A stretch of 64,000 bases of DNA from contig NZ_CAMXYY010000001.1 in assembly GCF_947253395.1 (NCBI RefSeq), positions 18,207 to 82,206 on the forward strand. Reading direction: 5' to 3'. The position numbers and the translations under genes are program-made. The notes below the pieces were generated by a model. It was given only the letters and a program-made list of their open reading frames with translations, was not told where the DNA came from and ran no database searches. Shown here piece after piece: positions 25,803 through 36,590 of this stretch (the stretch's first letter is position 1; each line of letters starts with the position of its first letter). The DNA is from an uncultured Olegusella sp. GTDB lineage: Bacteria; Actinomycetota; Coriobacteriia; Coriobacteriales; Atopobiaceae.

Positions 25803-27806
25803 GTGTCCGAAAATCACTTCCCTGACGATCCGCGTAAACCAAACCTTCCAGAAGATCCGTTTAATGGGATGCCCGACCCGCGTCATGGCCGTCGCATAAG
25901 TCCTGCGTATCTTATTGTTGCGTTGGCTTTTTGCGCATATCTTGCCTTTGGCATGTTTAATAATCTGCGGTCCGCAGTAAAAGAAGAAACACTTTCTACC
26001 AGTCAGTTTGTGGCTGCAGTAAAGGAAGAGCGTGTCGTTGAGGTTACCTACAAGACGGCGGACGGCAGTCTGTCTGGCAAGTATCATTCCAACAAAAAGT
26101 CTAAAGGTAACACCAAGGAACTGAGTCAGTTTAAGAGCTACTACGTGGGTGCTGACAGCCTGAACAATCTGATGGAAAAGCATCCCAAAGTGGAATTTAA
26201 GGTTGACACAAGTGATGGCTCCCTGTTGCAAACGATTTTGGTGTCAGCGTTGCCAACGGCTGCCCTTGTGCTAGTTTTTGTGTACTTCATGAGGCAAATT
26301 GCCAGCCAGAATAGCAAATCCATGCAATTTGGCCAGACCAAAGCGCTCACTACAGAAGAGTCACGACCCAAGACGAAGTTTAGTGATGTGGCAGGTATTG
26401 ATGAGGCGGTGGAGGAGCTAAAAGAGGTTCGCGACTTCCTCAAAGAGCCCGAGCGTTATCAAAAAATGGGTGCCAAGATTCCCCATGGTGTACTGCTGGT
26501 GGGGCCTCCAGGAACAGGTAAGACCCTGCTTGCCAAGGCAGTTGCTGGCGAGGCGGGTGTACCTTTCTTTTCCATCTCAGGTTCGGACTTTGTTGAGATG
26601 TTTGTGGGTGTCGGCGCAAGTCGCGTGCGTGACCTATTCAAACAGGCAAAAGCTGCAGCCCCCGCCATTGTATTTATCGACGAGATTGATGCGGTAGGAC
26701 GTCAGCGCGGCGCTGGCCTAGGCGGCGGACACGACGAACGCGAACAGACGTTAAATCAACTGTTGGTGGCAATGGATGGCTTTGAGGACAATACCGCAGT
26801 TATTTTGATTGCTGCGACCAACCGTCCCGATGTTTTGGATCCCGCCTTGTTGCGCCCAGGACGTTTTGATCGTACGGTGACGGTGGATAGGCCCGATGTC
26901 GTTGGTCGCGAAAAAATTCTGCGTGTGCATGGCGCTAATAAGCCCTTAGCTCAAGATGTTGATTACAAACGCATCGCAAAGCTGACTCCAGGTTTTTCAG
27001 GGGCTGATTTGGCCAACCTTATGAATGAAGCTGCTCTGCTTGCTGCTCGTTTACACAAAGAGCACGTGAGTATGTCAGAAATTCAGGAAGCCATGGAGCG
27101 TGTTATTGCTGGTCCCGAGCGCCGTACGCGTGTGATGACCGAACAAGAGCGTAAAACCATTGCCTATCATGAGTCTGGGCACGCACTGGTTGGTCATGTA
27201 CTGGAAAACTCTAATCCCGTGCACAAAATTACGATTATTCCCCGTGGTCAGGCTCTGGGTTATACGATGCAGCTTCCTGAGGAAGACCACTTCTTGCAGA
27301 CGCGTAATGCCATGCTGGATGACTTGGCAACATTGCTTGGCGGTCGTACTGCTGAGGAGCTGTTTTGTGATGACATCACGACAGGTGCGAGCAATGATAT
27401 TGAACGTGCAACCAAGCTTGCGCGCAGCATGGTAACGCGTTATGGCATGAGTGATTCGCTTGGTATTCAGGTATTTGGCGAGGCTCAACATGAGGTATTC
27501 CTTGGTCGTGATTTGGCTGACAAGCAGGACTACTCTGCGGAAACAGCTAAGCGTATTGATGATGAGGTGGAGCGCATCATGCGCGAAGCACACGATCGTG
27601 CAACCGCGGTATTGAGTGCTCGTCGCAAACAGATGGATCAAATGGCTGAGGTTTTGTTGGAGCGTGAAACAGTTGAGGGTCCTGTGCTGGATGCACTTTT
27701 GGCAGGGACTTGGGATGAGTATTCCGCTCAAGAAACTGCTGTCGCAGACCCTTCAACCTCTGAGCCCGATTGTGGACCTAGCACAAGCACAGCTGTGTCT
27801 ACGTAA
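25803..27806 (+). CDS. ftsH: ATP-dependent zinc metalloprotease FtsH
   Basis: 667-residue membrane AAA protease. There are two transmembrane helices (about 30-50 and 140-160) flanking an extracytoplasmic FtsH_ext domain, then AAA with [18 protein letters not shown] and the second-region-of-homology arginines in RPGRFDR. The M41 protease has [10 protein letters not shown] (zinc site). It degrades misassembled membrane proteins and some regulators. The start is GTG at 25803 with AAGGAG. It is the last gene of tilS-hpt-ftsH. Confidence 0.97.
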   Translation: MSENHFPDDPRKPNLPEDPFNGMPDPRHGRRISPAYLIVALAFCAYLAFGMFNNLRSAVKEETLSTSQFVAAVKEERVVEVTYKTADGSLSGKYHSNKKSKGNTKELSQFKSYYVGADSLNNLMEKHPKVEFKVDTSDGSLLQTILVSALPTAALVLVFVYFMRQIASQNSKSMQFGQTKALTTEESRPKTKFSDVAGIDEAVEELKEVRDFLKEPERYQKMGAKIPHGVLLVGPPGTGKTLLAKAVAGEAGVPFFSISGSDFVEMFVGVGASRVRDLFKQAKAAAPAIVFIDEIDAVGRQRGAGLGGGHDEREQTLNQLLVAMDGFEDNTAVILIAATNRPDVLDPALLRPGRFDRTVTVDRPDVVGREKILRVHGANKPLAQDVDYKRIAKLTPGFSGADLANLMNEAALLAARLHKEHVSMSEIQEAMERVIAGPERRTRVMTEQERKTIAYHESGHALVGHVLENSNPVHKITIIPRGQALGYTMQLPEEDHFLQTRNAMLDDLATLLGGRTAEELFCDDITTGASNDIERATKLARSMVTRYGMSDSLGIQVFGEAQHEVFLGRDLADKQDYSAETAKRIDDEVERIMREAHDRATAVLSARRKQMDQMAEVLLERETVEGPVLDALLAGTWDEYSAQETAVADPSTSEPDCGPSTSTAVST

Positions 27807-27911
27807 ATAATCCCAGCTTCGTGAGGGTATTAAGCACAAAGCCAAGGCACCTGGCAGCACAAAGTAAAGGGGCTACAATGGTAGTTACATGCGTCGTCAG
27901 AAGGGAATTGC

Positions 27912-29102
27912 ATGTCTATCAACCAACAAAGCTACTCGTTTGGTGCCTCCAAATCTTCTATCCGCGAAATTGCTGCATATGGTGCTGCCCGCAAGGCAAA
28001 GATTGGTGCCGAAAAAGTCTTTGATTTTTCACTGGGCAATCCTTCAGCTCCCGCTCCTGTTGAGGTACGAGCCTCGATTGAACGCGCACTTGAGCTCCCA
28101 AGCATGCAGTTGCATGGGTATACTCCGGGCAACGGCCTGCTATCTGTGCGAAAAAAAGTTGCTGAGTTTCTTGCGCGTCGCTACGAATGCACGGCTGACG
28201 CTGCTGATCTCTATCTAACCTGTGGTGCTGCAGCCTCAATAACGCTGAGCCTGCATGCGGTAGTCAACGCGGGTGATGAGGTTATCGTAATCACTCCGTA
28301 TTTTCCCGAATATCGCGTGTGGATTGAGACTGCAGGTGCGACGTGTATCGAGGTTCCTGCAAATCAAAAAAACTTCCAAATTGATACTGTGGCAGTAGAT
28401 GCAGCTATTACGCCTCGAACCAAAGCAATACTTATCAACTCACCCAATAACCCTGTGGGTTCAGTTTATTCTGCCAACAATCTTGCAGACCTTGCAGGCG
28501 TACTCCGACGCAAAGAGACGGAGTATGACAGCACAATATATCTGATTTCCGATGAGCCTTATCGCGAAATTGTGTATGGTGCTATGGTGCCTTGGGTCCC
28601 CGGCTATTATGAGCGCACCATTGTGGCTTACAGCTATTCCAAAGCGTTATCACTGCCAGGAGAGCGTATTGGTTGGGTGTATGTGCCTCAATCAAATCCC
28701 GATCACGATTGTCTTGTGTCTGCAATAGCTGGAGCTGGTCGCAAGTTGGGTTTTGTCTGTGCGCCATCGCTTTTCCAGCGCGTGCTCGCAGATTGTGTTG
28801 AGCTGCCTGCAGATGTTGATGTTTATACAAAAAATCGTGTTGCCCTTACCTCAGGTCTTTCCAAGCTGGGCTATCACTTCATCGAGCCGCAAGGAGCCTT
28901 CTATCTATGGGTTCAGGCGCTAGAGCCTGATGATGAAGCTTTCTTTGAGCGCGCAAAATCCTTTGAACTGTTGCCAGTACCTTCCACGAGTTTTGGTTGC
29001 AAGGGCTGGGTGCGTTTAGGGTATTGCGTTAGCTATGAAACCATCGTTAATTCGATGCCTGCTTGGAAGCAGCTCAAGGAAAGTTACGAGCAGGACTGGT
29101 AA
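27912..29102 (+). CDS. PLP-dependent aminotransferase class I/II
   Basis: 396-residue fold-type I aminotransferase. PLP-lysine site SYSKALSLPGERIGW near residue 240, NSPNNPVGSVY near 177 and a C-terminal FEAR-like WVRLGYC arginine. It is related to aspartate/aromatic aminotransferases of the PatA/AspC type. A homologous N-terminus (FDFSLGNPSAPAP) is common in the group. The exact amino acid is not clear. It starts 105 bp after ftsH and is followed by a PHP phosphoesterase 41 bp later, which may be co-transcribed. Confidence 0.88.
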   Translation: MSINQQSYSFGASKSSIREIAAYGAARKAKIGAEKVFDFSLGNPSAPAPVEVRASIERALELPSMQLHGYTPGNGLLSVRKKVAEFLARRYECTADAADLYLTCGAAASITLSLHAVVNAGDEVIVITPYFPEYRVWIETAGATCIEVPANQKNFQIDTVAVDAAITPRTKAILINSPNNPVGSVYSANNLADLAGVLRRKETEYDSTIYLISDEPYREIVYGAMVPWVPGYYERTIVAYSYSKALSLPGERIGWVYVPQSNPDHDCLVSAIAGAGRKLGFVCAPSLFQRVLADCVELPADVDVYTKNRVALTSGLSKLGYHFIEPQGAFYLWVQALEPDDEAFFERAKSFELLPVPSTSFGCKGWVRLGYCVSYETIVNSMPAWKQLKESYEQDW

Positions 29103-29143
29103 GTTAGCGATTGTCATGCGAGCAAAATCAAGGGGGAGTACGT

Positions 29144-29986
29144 ATGACAGCTTTATCTACGCAGGAGCGACGCTATGCTTGTGATGTGCACACGCATACT
29201 GTCTACTCCCGTCACGCCTATTCGACAGTCGAGGAAAATGTGCGTGCGGCAGCTGATTGTGGCTTGGAACTACTCGGCATCAGTGAGCATTTTTCGGACA
29301 TGCTGTTTGAGAACCGTAATATGCGCAATTTCCAGTATTTCGCCAATTTTCATTGTTGGCCGCGTGACTGGCATGGCGTGCGTTTGTTGCACGGCTGCGA
29401 AGCAGATATTGTCGACCTTGAAGGTCACTTATTTGGTTGGGATACGACCTATGACAAAAACATAGTTGATGCCCCTATTGAGCCGCTAACCCTTAAGGAC
29501 TACGTCTTTGAGGAGTGCGACTACGTTGTCGCCAGCGTACATAACAAAGTCTTTACCGAAAATGCGAGTATCGCACAGACAACAGAAATGTATGTGCATG
29601 CACTTGAAGATCCCAAAGTCTTTATCTTGGGGCATACCGGCCGTTCAGGAGTGCCGTTTGATGTTGACGAGCTCCTGACGGTGGCACACGATTTGCACAA
29701 GCTCATTGAAATCAATGAGCATAGCTTTGCTGCATATTACGACCCTTATGTGCGCGACAATTGCCGCAGGATTGCTGAGCGTTGCGCTGAGATGGGCGTG
29801 CAGATTGCGGTCAATTCTGACGCACACATATCCTATAACGTGGGTCGTTTGCAGCAGGCCCCCCTGCTTTTAGATGAGATTGATTTTCCAGCTGACTTGA
29901 TTGCAACACGTTCGGCCAAAGCTTTTGAGCAGGCATTGAGCGATGCGGGCCTTGCATTGGCGGGCACCATTATTCCGCCTGCATAA
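29144..29986 (+). CDS. PHP-domain phosphoesterase (YcdX-like)
   Basis: 280 residues. PHP motifs: DVHTHTVYSRHAYSTVEEN near the N-terminus, GISEHFS, LLHGCEADIV (metal Glu), ASVHNK, and AVNSDAHISYNVG close to the C-terminus. It resembles the YcdX subgroup of trinuclear-zinc phosphatases. The start is the ATG at 29144 after GGGGGAG; an ATG at 29111 has no ribosome binding site. It is convergent with a YitT-type gene. The substrate is unknown; histidinol-phosphate phosphatase activity exists in the broader family, but no his genes are near. Confidence 0.85.
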   Translation: MTALSTQERRYACDVHTHTVYSRHAYSTVEENVRAAADCGLELLGISEHFSDMLFENRNMRNFQYFANFHCWPRDWHGVRLLHGCEADIVDLEGHLFGWDTTYDKNIVDAPIEPLTLKDYVFEECDYVVASVHNKVFTENASIAQTTEMYVHALEDPKVFILGHTGRSGVPFDVDELLTVAHDLHKLIEINEHSFAAYYDPYVRDNCRRIAERCAEMGVQIAVNSDAHISYNVGRLQQAPLLLDEIDFPADLIATRSAKAFEQALSDAGLALAGTIIPPA

Positions 29987-30063
29987 AAGAGGCTGAGGCT
30001 GACGCAGATCCATAGAAACCAACGACAAACTTTCCAGAGCAGAATTGAGCAAAAAGCGCATTT

Positions 30064-30094
30064 GGGATTGTGAGGCAGCAAGACTCGCAATCCC
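30064..30094. terminator. Hairpin between convergent genes
   Basis: GGGATTGTGAG (30064-30074) pairs with CTCGCAATCCC (30084-30094) except one position. No strong T-run follows on either strand, so termination strength is uncertain. Confidence 0.5.
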
Positions 30095-30103
30095 TGATTA
30101 CTC

Positions 30104-31051
30104 TTAACCCTCAATGGTGACCTCACCATCATCGCGAGGCAATGCGGTAGGTACAGGCTCGTCAATTGAGCCGCGATAAAATCCTCCGACAAAGGCTTCA
30201 GTGCGCATAACGTTGATTACGGCATGAGGATCGACTGTCCGGATGAGATGTATGATTTCGTCTTGCTCATAGGCTGAAATTACGGTAGTAATCATCCACA
30301 TCTTTTTATGCAAATAACCACCGTAGCCATTCATCACACAAGCGCCATGACGATAGCGCGATTGGTAGGCAACAAGAATCTGCATAGGCAATCGAGTGGT
30401 AATTTGCAACGTCACACGTTCGTAGCGATGATAAAAAGCTGAGATTGTATGGGTGGAAAGATACTGAAACACGATGGACCACGCTGCGTTTTCCCAGCCA
30501 AAAAGCCATCCAAAAATCATCAACATAAGGCAATTACCAGCAAAAATATAAGACCAAATAGTCTTGCCGGTACGCTTTGCCACCAGCATAGAAATAAAAT
30601 CAGTACCGCCAGTAGATGCACCACCTTTCAGGGCAACTGCGATAGAGAGACCGTATAACACGCCGCCAAAAACAACATTAAGCACAGTTTCGCTCATCAA
30701 GGGCTGAAAGTGCAGCAATTGCAAAAACATTGATGCAAGGATGACTTGTATACTTGAAAAAATAACAAAACGATGTGAAATGTGTCGCCAGCATATAAAA
30801 GCCACGGGTATATTGAGCGCAATCATACCCACAAAAGTTGGAAAGGAAAAACCGCCCAAGGCAGCAATGCGGTCTATGAGAATCGCAAGCCCCGTAAAGC
30901 CGCTGGACAAAAGCCCTGAAGGACGGAGAAATACTTGCAATACAAAAGCCTGAAGTAGAGCAGAACATACAACAGCAATGCCAGTGACTATTCTGCGCAC
31001 GCTTCGATAGCGCGCAAATTCTAGTGCCTTATCGGTGAGCTTGTCGCTCAA
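30104..31051 (-). CDS. YitT-family membrane protein
   Basis: 315 residues with five to six hydrophobic helices in the first 200 residues (DUF161/YitT repeats, with GGASTGGTDFISM as the typical glycine-rich segment). A cytoplasmic DUF2179 domain is at the C-terminus (TTVISAYEQDEIIHLIRTVDPHAVINV). The family is widespread in Gram-positive bacteria and its transport role is unsettled. The start ATG at 31051 is divergent from mfd with about 60 bp between the start codons, so the promoters probably overlap. Paralogues are often adjacent in other genomes but not here. Confidence 0.88.
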   Translation of the reverse strand: MSDKLTDKALEFARYRSVRRIVTGIAVVCSALLQAFVLQVFLRPSGLLSSGFTGLAILIDRIAALGGFSFPTFVGMIALNIPVAFICWRHISHRFVIFSSIQVILASMFLQLLHFQPLMSETVLNVVFGGVLYGLSIAVALKGGASTGGTDFISMLVAKRTGKTIWSYIFAGNCLMLMIFGWLFGWENAAWSIVFQYLSTHTISAFYHRYERVTLQITTRLPMQILVAYQSRYRHGACVMNGYGGYLHKKMWMITTVISAYEQDEIIHLIRTVDPHAVINVMRTEAFVGGFYRGSIDEPVPTALPRDDGEVTIEG

Positions 31052-31112
31052 GATCGCATCCCTTTCTGTTGCCCTGCCTATCCCTGTTTTCGTCGAATGG
31101 TACCATGTTCTT

Positions 31113-34100
31113 ATGCTAATAAATCGAGTTTCTCGGCGGCTCTTGGCTGCCCCTGAATTAAAACCTCTTCTGCAGGAGTTGTGCGCTGGTCATGACGCAA
31201 CGCTTGCGCTTGCGCAGTCTGCACGCCCCTTGATGGTGGCAGCGCTATGGGCGCAAAATCCAAGGCCCTGTCTTTTTGTAGTGCCAGGTGAGGATGCAGC
31301 TGACCTTGCCGCTCGCTCGCTTGCCGCTTGGTTGGGACAAGAGCGTGTTTTGCGCTATCCCGATCGGCGCGATTATCCCTGGTCTGACAAGCAGCCCGAT
31401 CAAGCAGTAATTGCTGCGCGCTGCCAAGCGGTAGCCAAGCTTTCTTTGGGCGAGCAGATCCTTGTGGTGGCGAGTGCACATGCCTTACTTCGTCGTGTGC
31501 CACCACAGGGTTCGGATTATTTTGCGAGCGCACGCTTTGATATCGGGGATGAAGTCGAGTTTAGTGAGGCCACGTGCATTCTTGTGAGCATGGGCTATTC
31601 CGATGCTGGAGAAGCAGGGCAAGTTGATACCCCAGGTCTTTTTTATGCGCATGGTGATGCGATTGATGTGTTTCCCGCCCAAGCTACGAGCCCTGTACGC
31701 ATTGAATTTTTTGGTGATGAGATTGACCGTGTGCGTCGTATGGTGGCCTCAACAGGTCAAACCATTGGTGAACTCGAGGGTGTGACGCTCGTACCATGCC
31801 GCGAGTTGGCACTTACTGACCGAACGGTTGCCAATGCGAGTCGCGCACTCTATAACGCTGCACAAGATTCAACCGATATTGCTGCTGATTTGGAACTCAT
31901 CCAGCAGCGTGCGGCTGATCCGACGCTCGAGCGTTATCTTCCCCAGCTTTACGGCAAAACGAGCAGTCCGCTGGAGCATATGAGCAAAGATATGCTGGTG
32001 GTTCTTGCGGAGCCTCGCGCGTTGTTTGACGACTGTATGCGTAACTATGAAGAGGTGAGTGCCACAGCCAATGCCAAGCGTATTGATATTTCCGAACTCT
32101 ATACCGCGCCGCGCGACCTAGATTTTGGTAAGCAACAACGCTTGTCACTCTCGTCTATTCTTCGTGCGGGAGGTACGGTAACCGCCCAGATTGAAGTTAA
32201 GCAACCTGGCATCGCAGGTACAGATACGCGTTTGCTTGGTCGTGTTCGCGAGTTGCTGAACAACGGCAGTACGGTGCTTTTTGCTATGCCTGATCGCCGT
32301 GCGCGCGAAGCATTGAAGCAAACCTTCTCGGCAGAGCATATTGCTTTTTGTGAAACACTTGGTGCTGACTCCGAAAATCAAGTGCCAGTAGAGTCGCCTG
32401 ATGCCAACGCGTCAGCCCGCCCACTCAAGGCTGGCATGGTGAATTTTATTGATGCACCTGTGCCTGCGGGTGTTGTATTGCCCTCGGCTCGTCTCGCATT
32501 ACTTTCTGTGTCTGACTTAAGCTCGCGTATAGCCAAACGCAAGCGTCATCGCAGCCGGCATATCGATCCTACTGAAGTGAGCTTTCCCTTTAAGCCAGGG
32601 GACTATGTGGTGCATGAAACCCATGGTATTGCGCTTTTTGCTGCAATTGAGCGCAGAAGCGACTTTGGCGCACCATCGGACTTCTTCCGCCTGGAATATG
32701 CAGCAGGCGATTTGTTGTTTGTGCCTATAGAGCAAGCTGATCGTCTGACACGCTATGTAGGTGCCGACGGCGCATCTCCACGTTTGACAAGACTTAATAC
32801 CGCTGACTGGAGTCGTGCGACCAACAAGGCGCGCGCTTCAGCAAAAAAGCTCGCCTTTGACTTGGTGGATCTTTATACACGTCGCGCAACCGTTGCGGGC
32901 TATTCCTTTGCACCAGATACGCCAGCGCAGTTTGATATGGAAGCGAATTTTCCCTATGAACTGACAGCCGACCAAAAATCCGCCATCGCTGACATCAAAG
33001 CGGATATGGAGAGTAATCGTCCGATGGACCGCCTGCTGTGTGGTGATGTAGGTTTTGGCAAAACTGAAGTTGCTTTGCGAGCTGCATTTAAGTGCTGCCA
33101 AGATGGCAAGCAGGTCATGGTGTTGTGTCCTACGACGATTTTGGCGCAACAGCACTACGAGACCTTCTTTGCTCGCTTTGCTCCCTTTGATCTGAATGTG
33201 TGCGTGCTATCGCGCTTTGTGACTCCCGCAAAGACACGCCGTGCCATAGCAGGCTTTGCAGAGGGCAAAGTCAACGTGCTTATCGGTACGCATCGTCTGC
33301 TATCGGCAGATGTTAATCCCCATGATCTTGGCCTTGTTATCATTGACGAGGAGCAGCGCTTTGGTGTTCAACACAAAGAGCAGCTCAAAAACCTGCGAGA
33401 ACAAGTTGATGTGCTCACGCTTTCGGCTACGCCTATTCCAAGAACGATGCAAATGGCGATGAGTGGCGTGCGTGATATGAGTCTTATCATGACACCTCCT
33501 CCGGGTAGGCTGCCCGTTATGGTGAGCGTAGGGGAGTATGATCCCGATCTAGTGTCAGCGGCAATACGTGAGGAAATGGCACGCAAGGGACAGGTATATT
33601 ACGTATCAAATCGCGTGCATACTATTGATGATGCGGTTGCTCGTGTGATGGAAGCAGCGCCCGAGGCGCGCATTGGTGTGGCGCATGGCAAGATGACAGC
33701 TTCTAAGGTTGAAGATGTCATGATGGAGTTTGAAGCGCATGACATTGATGTTCTTATTGCGACAACTATCATCGAAAGCGGTATTGATAATCCACATACC
33801 AATACCTTGATTATCGAAGACTCACAGCGCTTAGGCTTGGCACAGTTGTATCAGCTTAAAGGCCGTGTTGGACGCGGACATACTCAGGCGTATGCCTACT
33901 TTATGTTTCCGCCTGAGCAGCTCCTCACGCCCGAGGCGACTGACCGCCTCACCGCCATCAATGAGTATCAAGAACTTGGCAGCGGCATGAAAATTGCCAT
34001 GCGTGACTTGGAGATTCGCGGTGCGGGCTCTCTTGTGGGTGCAGAGCAGCATGGTAATTTATCGAGCGTTGGTTTTGACCTCTTTACACAGATGCTCAGC

Positions 34101-34598
34101 CAGGCCGTTGCTGAAGCGCGGGGCGAGACGAGCGAAGAGAATCTTGCTCAATCCGACGTTGCTATCAATTTGTCTGCGGATTACTTCTTGGCAGAAGAAT
34201 ATTTGCCTGAGGTTGATCGTCGTGTACTGACCTACCGCAAACTGGCAGGCGCTGAAGAATTGGCTGAGGTCGATAAGCTGCAAATTGAGCTTGAGGAACG
34301 CTACGGCGCAATGCCACTGGCAGCAAAAAATCTTTTTGACCGCGCGCGCATTCGTATCCGCGCGTCGCGCTTGGGCGTAACGTCGGTTTCTTTGACAGCA
34401 AGCAAGCTGACTTATATCGGCATCAAGCTGAGTCGCGAAATGTCACTGCGTGTGCGTGAGCGTCGCGGACTGTATTATCCCCAGACGAACAAACTCGTCT
34501 ACCCCTTCCACAAGTCGGAAGAACAGGTTATGCCTGCTGCACTCGGTGTACTTGAAGCGGTTGGTGGCAATGATGACGTAGAAGAAGACGAGCAATAG
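31113..34598 (+). CDS. mfd: Transcription-repair coupling factor Mfd
   Basis: 1161 residues. The UvrB-like N-terminal module comes first. The RNA-polymerase-interaction (CarD-like) domain begins near residue 485 (FKPGDYVVHETHGIALF). DNA translocase motifs are GDVGFGKTEVALRAAF, IIDEEQRFGVQHKE, TLSATPIPRTMQM and the TRG region, and the C-terminal TRCF domain follows. It releases stalled RNA polymerase at lesions and recruits UvrA. The start is put at the ATG at 31113. An earlier ATG at 31035 would overlap the divergent yitT gene, and neither has a good ribosome binding site. It is the first gene of mfd-mazG-divIC-ppx. Confidence 0.96.
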   Translation: MLINRVSRRLLAAPELKPLLQELCAGHDATLALAQSARPLMVAALWAQNPRPCLFVVPGEDAADLAARSLAAWLGQERVLRYPDRRDYPWSDKQPDQAVIAARCQAVAKLSLGEQILVVASAHALLRRVPPQGSDYFASARFDIGDEVEFSEATCILVSMGYSDAGEAGQVDTPGLFYAHGDAIDVFPAQATSPVRIEFFGDEIDRVRRMVASTGQTIGELEGVTLVPCRELALTDRTVANASRALYNAAQDSTDIAADLELIQQRAADPTLERYLPQLYGKTSSPLEHMSKDMLVVLAEPRALFDDCMRNYEEVSATANAKRIDISELYTAPRDLDFGKQQRLSLSSILRAGGTVTAQIEVKQPGIAGTDTRLLGRVRELLNNGSTVLFAMPDRRAREALKQTFSAEHIAFCETLGADSENQVPVESPDANASARPLKAGMVNFIDAPVPAGVVLPSARLALLSVSDLSSRIAKRKRHRSRHIDPTEVSFPFKPGDYVVHETHGIALFAAIERRSDFGAPSDFFRLEYAAGDLLFVPIEQADRLTRYVGADGASPRLTRLNTADWSRATNKARASAKKLAFDLVDLYTRRATVAGYSFAPDTPAQFDMEANFPYELTADQKSAIADIKADMESNRPMDRLLCGDVGFGKTEVALRAAFKCCQDGKQVMVLCPTTILAQQHYETFFARFAPFDLNVCVLSRFVTPAKTRRAIAGFAEGKVNVLIGTHRLLSADVNPHDLGLVIIDEEQRFGVQHKEQLKNLREQVDVLTLSATPIPRTMQMAMSGVRDMSLIMTPPPGRLPVMVSVGEYDPDLVSAAIREEMARKGQVYYVSNRVHTIDDAVARVMEAAPEARIGVAHGKMTASKVEDVMMEFEAHDIDVLIATTIIESGIDNPHTNTLIIEDSQRLGLAQLYQLKGRVGRGHTQAYAYFMFPPEQLLTPEATDRLTAINEYQELGSGMKIAMRDLEIRGAGSLVGAEQHGNLSSVGFDLFTQMLSQAVAEARGETSEENLAQSDVAINLSADYFLAEEYLPEVDRRVLTYRKLAGAEELAEVDKLQIELEERYGAMPLAAKNLFDRARIRIRASRLGVTSVSLTASKLTYIGIKLSREMSLRVRERRGLYYPQTNKLVYPFHKSEEQVMPAALGVLEAVGGNDDVEEDEQ

Positions 34599-34633
34599 CA
34601 TCGCGTAACGTATCCGCATATAGAGAGGCAGCT

Positions 34634-35569
34634 ATGACAAAGCAACACAGAGAAGGTGTGCAAAGACCAGCTCTTATCGCTGACGATAGTGCTGGTCTTG
34701 CAAAGACTATTGATGAACAGATTGCCGCACGCGAAGGTGCTCCCACGACACATCCACAATTCGACCGTCTTGTGCGCATGATTTGGCGATTGCGCCAGCC
34801 CGATGGTTGTCCTTGGGATAAGGTGCAAACGCATCATTCCATCACGCGCAATATGATCGAAGAAGCTTACGAGGCAGTGCAATGCATCGAGGATGATGAT
34901 GAGCTTCATCTGCGCGAAGAGCTGGGAGATGTGCTCGAACAAGTTTTGCTTCACGCACAGATTGCCGCGGACGGTGGTATGTCGGGTGGTCATGGCGGCC
35001 TTTTTGATATTGATGATGTGTGTCGTGAGCTCAACGAAAAATTGATACGCCGTCATCCTCATGTCTTTGGCGATGCAGCGGCACTGGGTGCGGTGGATTC
35101 TGCAGGAAAAGTACTCGATATCTGGGATCGCGTAAAGCAAGATGAACGAGCAGCAGCTAGGGAGGCTGACGCGAAGCAAGGCCTCCTTGACTCTGTGCCG
35201 ATGAGCTTACCGGCACTTGCGCAAGCTCAAAAGATTTCAAAACGAGCGGCAAAGGCTGGCTTTGAGTGGAACGATTTGGCAGGTGTCTGGAATAAGGTAG
35301 CTGAAGAGCGCGCAGAGTTTGAGGCGGAAGAGCAGGGAAGCGATGCTGCTGCTGAGGAATTTGGCGATTTGCTTTTTGCATTGGTAAACGTTGCGCGTTG
35401 GCAGGGTATTGATGCTGAGTCAGCACTTGCCACTTCCAATCGCAAGTTTCGCCGTCGCTGGGCTTGCATGGAAGAACTTGCGACAGCTAATGACAAGGAT
35501 ATTTCTGAGCTTTCTGCTGCTCAACTTGAGGATCTTTGGTTGCAGAGCAAACAAGAAGAGCGAACATAG
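34634..35569 (+). CDS. mazG: MazG nucleoside triphosphate pyrophosphohydrolase
   Basis: 311 residues with two MazG-fold helical modules. The active one has CPWDKVQTHHSITRNMIEEAYE, with the EEAYE...EELGD metal-binding glutamates around residues 77-100. A second, weaker module around 205-270 has EFGDLLFALVNVARW. It hydrolyses non-canonical NTPs. AGAGAGGCAGCT precedes the ATG. It lies 35 bp after mfd. In many actinobacteria eno sits between mazG and the divIC gene; it is missing here. Confidence 0.94.
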   Translation: MTKQHREGVQRPALIADDSAGLAKTIDEQIAAREGAPTTHPQFDRLVRMIWRLRQPDGCPWDKVQTHHSITRNMIEEAYEAVQCIEDDDELHLREELGDVLEQVLLHAQIAADGGMSGGHGGLFDIDDVCRELNEKLIRRHPHVFGDAAALGAVDSAGKVLDIWDRVKQDERAAAREADAKQGLLDSVPMSLPALAQAQKISKRAAKAGFEWNDLAGVWNKVAEERAEFEAEEQGSDAAAEEFGDLLFALVNVARWQGIDAESALATSNRKFRRRWACMEELATANDKDISELSAAQLEDLWLQSKQEERT

Positions 35570-35741
35570 TATGGCTTTCCTTTGTCATATTGTGACGATT
35601 GATTTGGTGTGAGCTTGGAAAAATGGTCTAGTCTTTCAACTTTGTCACAATACGGCGTGTGGCTGCGGCATAATGAACATATCGCGAGTTACGAATTTCG
35701 CGACGGCTGGTCAAATACGATGCAGAAACGAAGCAGCAGAC

Positions 35742-36590
35742 ATGAGCCAGGGCAATATCGAGCTACCCGGATTGCGTTACAGCAGTTCGAATCCTTACGA
35801 GCGTGATTGCGCGCGCCGTGCAGCGGCGAAGCGCGAGGCTGAGTCTAAAAAAACTCCTACACGGAACGATCCAATCTCGCTCGACGAACTTCCGTCCGAG
35901 GGGCCACGTCGTATTTTGCCTGGTGAGGTTATTAATACGTCCCAGTCAAAACGCTCCAAACGTTCTGGCGTGGGTTTTAGGCCCTCTCTTTTCTTCCATA
36001 AACACAAGACGGATACTCCTCATTCGGGTGTTTCGGGCATGAGTTCCAAGGGCGATATGCGTGCGCCTGCGCGTCGTAGCGCGAGAGCAGAGCAGAGCTT
36101 GAGGCAAGAAAAGCGCCAAGAGCGCGTTTCTGTAAGACAGAGTATTCTTGCGCGTATTGTTGGTTTTGTGACGGCAACGCCCAGACGCATTAAAGGATGT
36201 ATTGCACTTGCAATCACTGTCTTGCTTTTCTTTGCGGTGTATCCTCCCTTGCGCGATTATTATGTGGCTCGTCGTACTCAGGAGGATCTCAAAGCGCACT
36301 ACGCGCAGCTCAAAGATAAAAACGGTGAGTTGTTGGGTGATATTGAGCGTCTACAAACAAGCGAAGGTATTGAGGACGAAGCGCGCAAGCGCGGCTATGT
36401 CAATCAGGGCGAAACGGGTGTTGTGGTTGAGGGCCTAGATGGCAGTGGTGATAGCAAAAAAAGCAGCGAGACCGTAAGTGCACAGGATGCGCGCAAGCCA
36501 ACTGAGGAGACCAAAACCACCAATACGAGGTCTTTTCAGCAAAAACTTCTCGACTTTATCTTCCAGTATCACAGGGAGGATTTAGGCTAA
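35742..36590 (+). CDS. FtsB/DivIC-type septum formation initiator
   Basis: 282 residues with this start. A long basic cytoplasmic N-terminal region (about 1-150) is followed by one transmembrane helix (CIALAITVLLFFAVYPP, near 168-184), a coiled coil (RTQEDLKAHYAQLKDKNGEL) and a DivIC-like EARKRGYVNQGETGVVV segment, then a polar tail. It would join FtsL and FtsQ in the divisome. The start is uncertain: the ATG at 35742 and an in-frame ATG at 35673 both lack clear ribosome binding sites. The stop overlaps the next start by one base. The N-terminal extension is longer than usual. Confidence 0.82.
   Translation: MSQGNIELPGLRYSSSNPYERDCARRAAAKREAESKKTPTRNDPISLDELPSEGPRRILPGEVINTSQSKRSKRSGVGFRPSLFFHKHKTDTPHSGVSGMSSKGDMRAPARRSARAEQSLRQEKRQERVSVRQSILARIVGFVTATPRRIKGCIALAITVLLFFAVYPPLRDYYVARRTQEDLKAHYAQLKDKNGELLGDIERLQTSEGIEDEARKRGYVNQGETGVVVEGLDGSGDSKKSSETVSAQDARKPTEETKTTNTRSFQQKLLDFIFQYHREDLG

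Noticed and set aside
31035..31112. N-terminal extension of Mfd by 26 residues
   Set aside because: It would overlap the divergent yitT gene start and its sequence is unlike Mfd N-termini.
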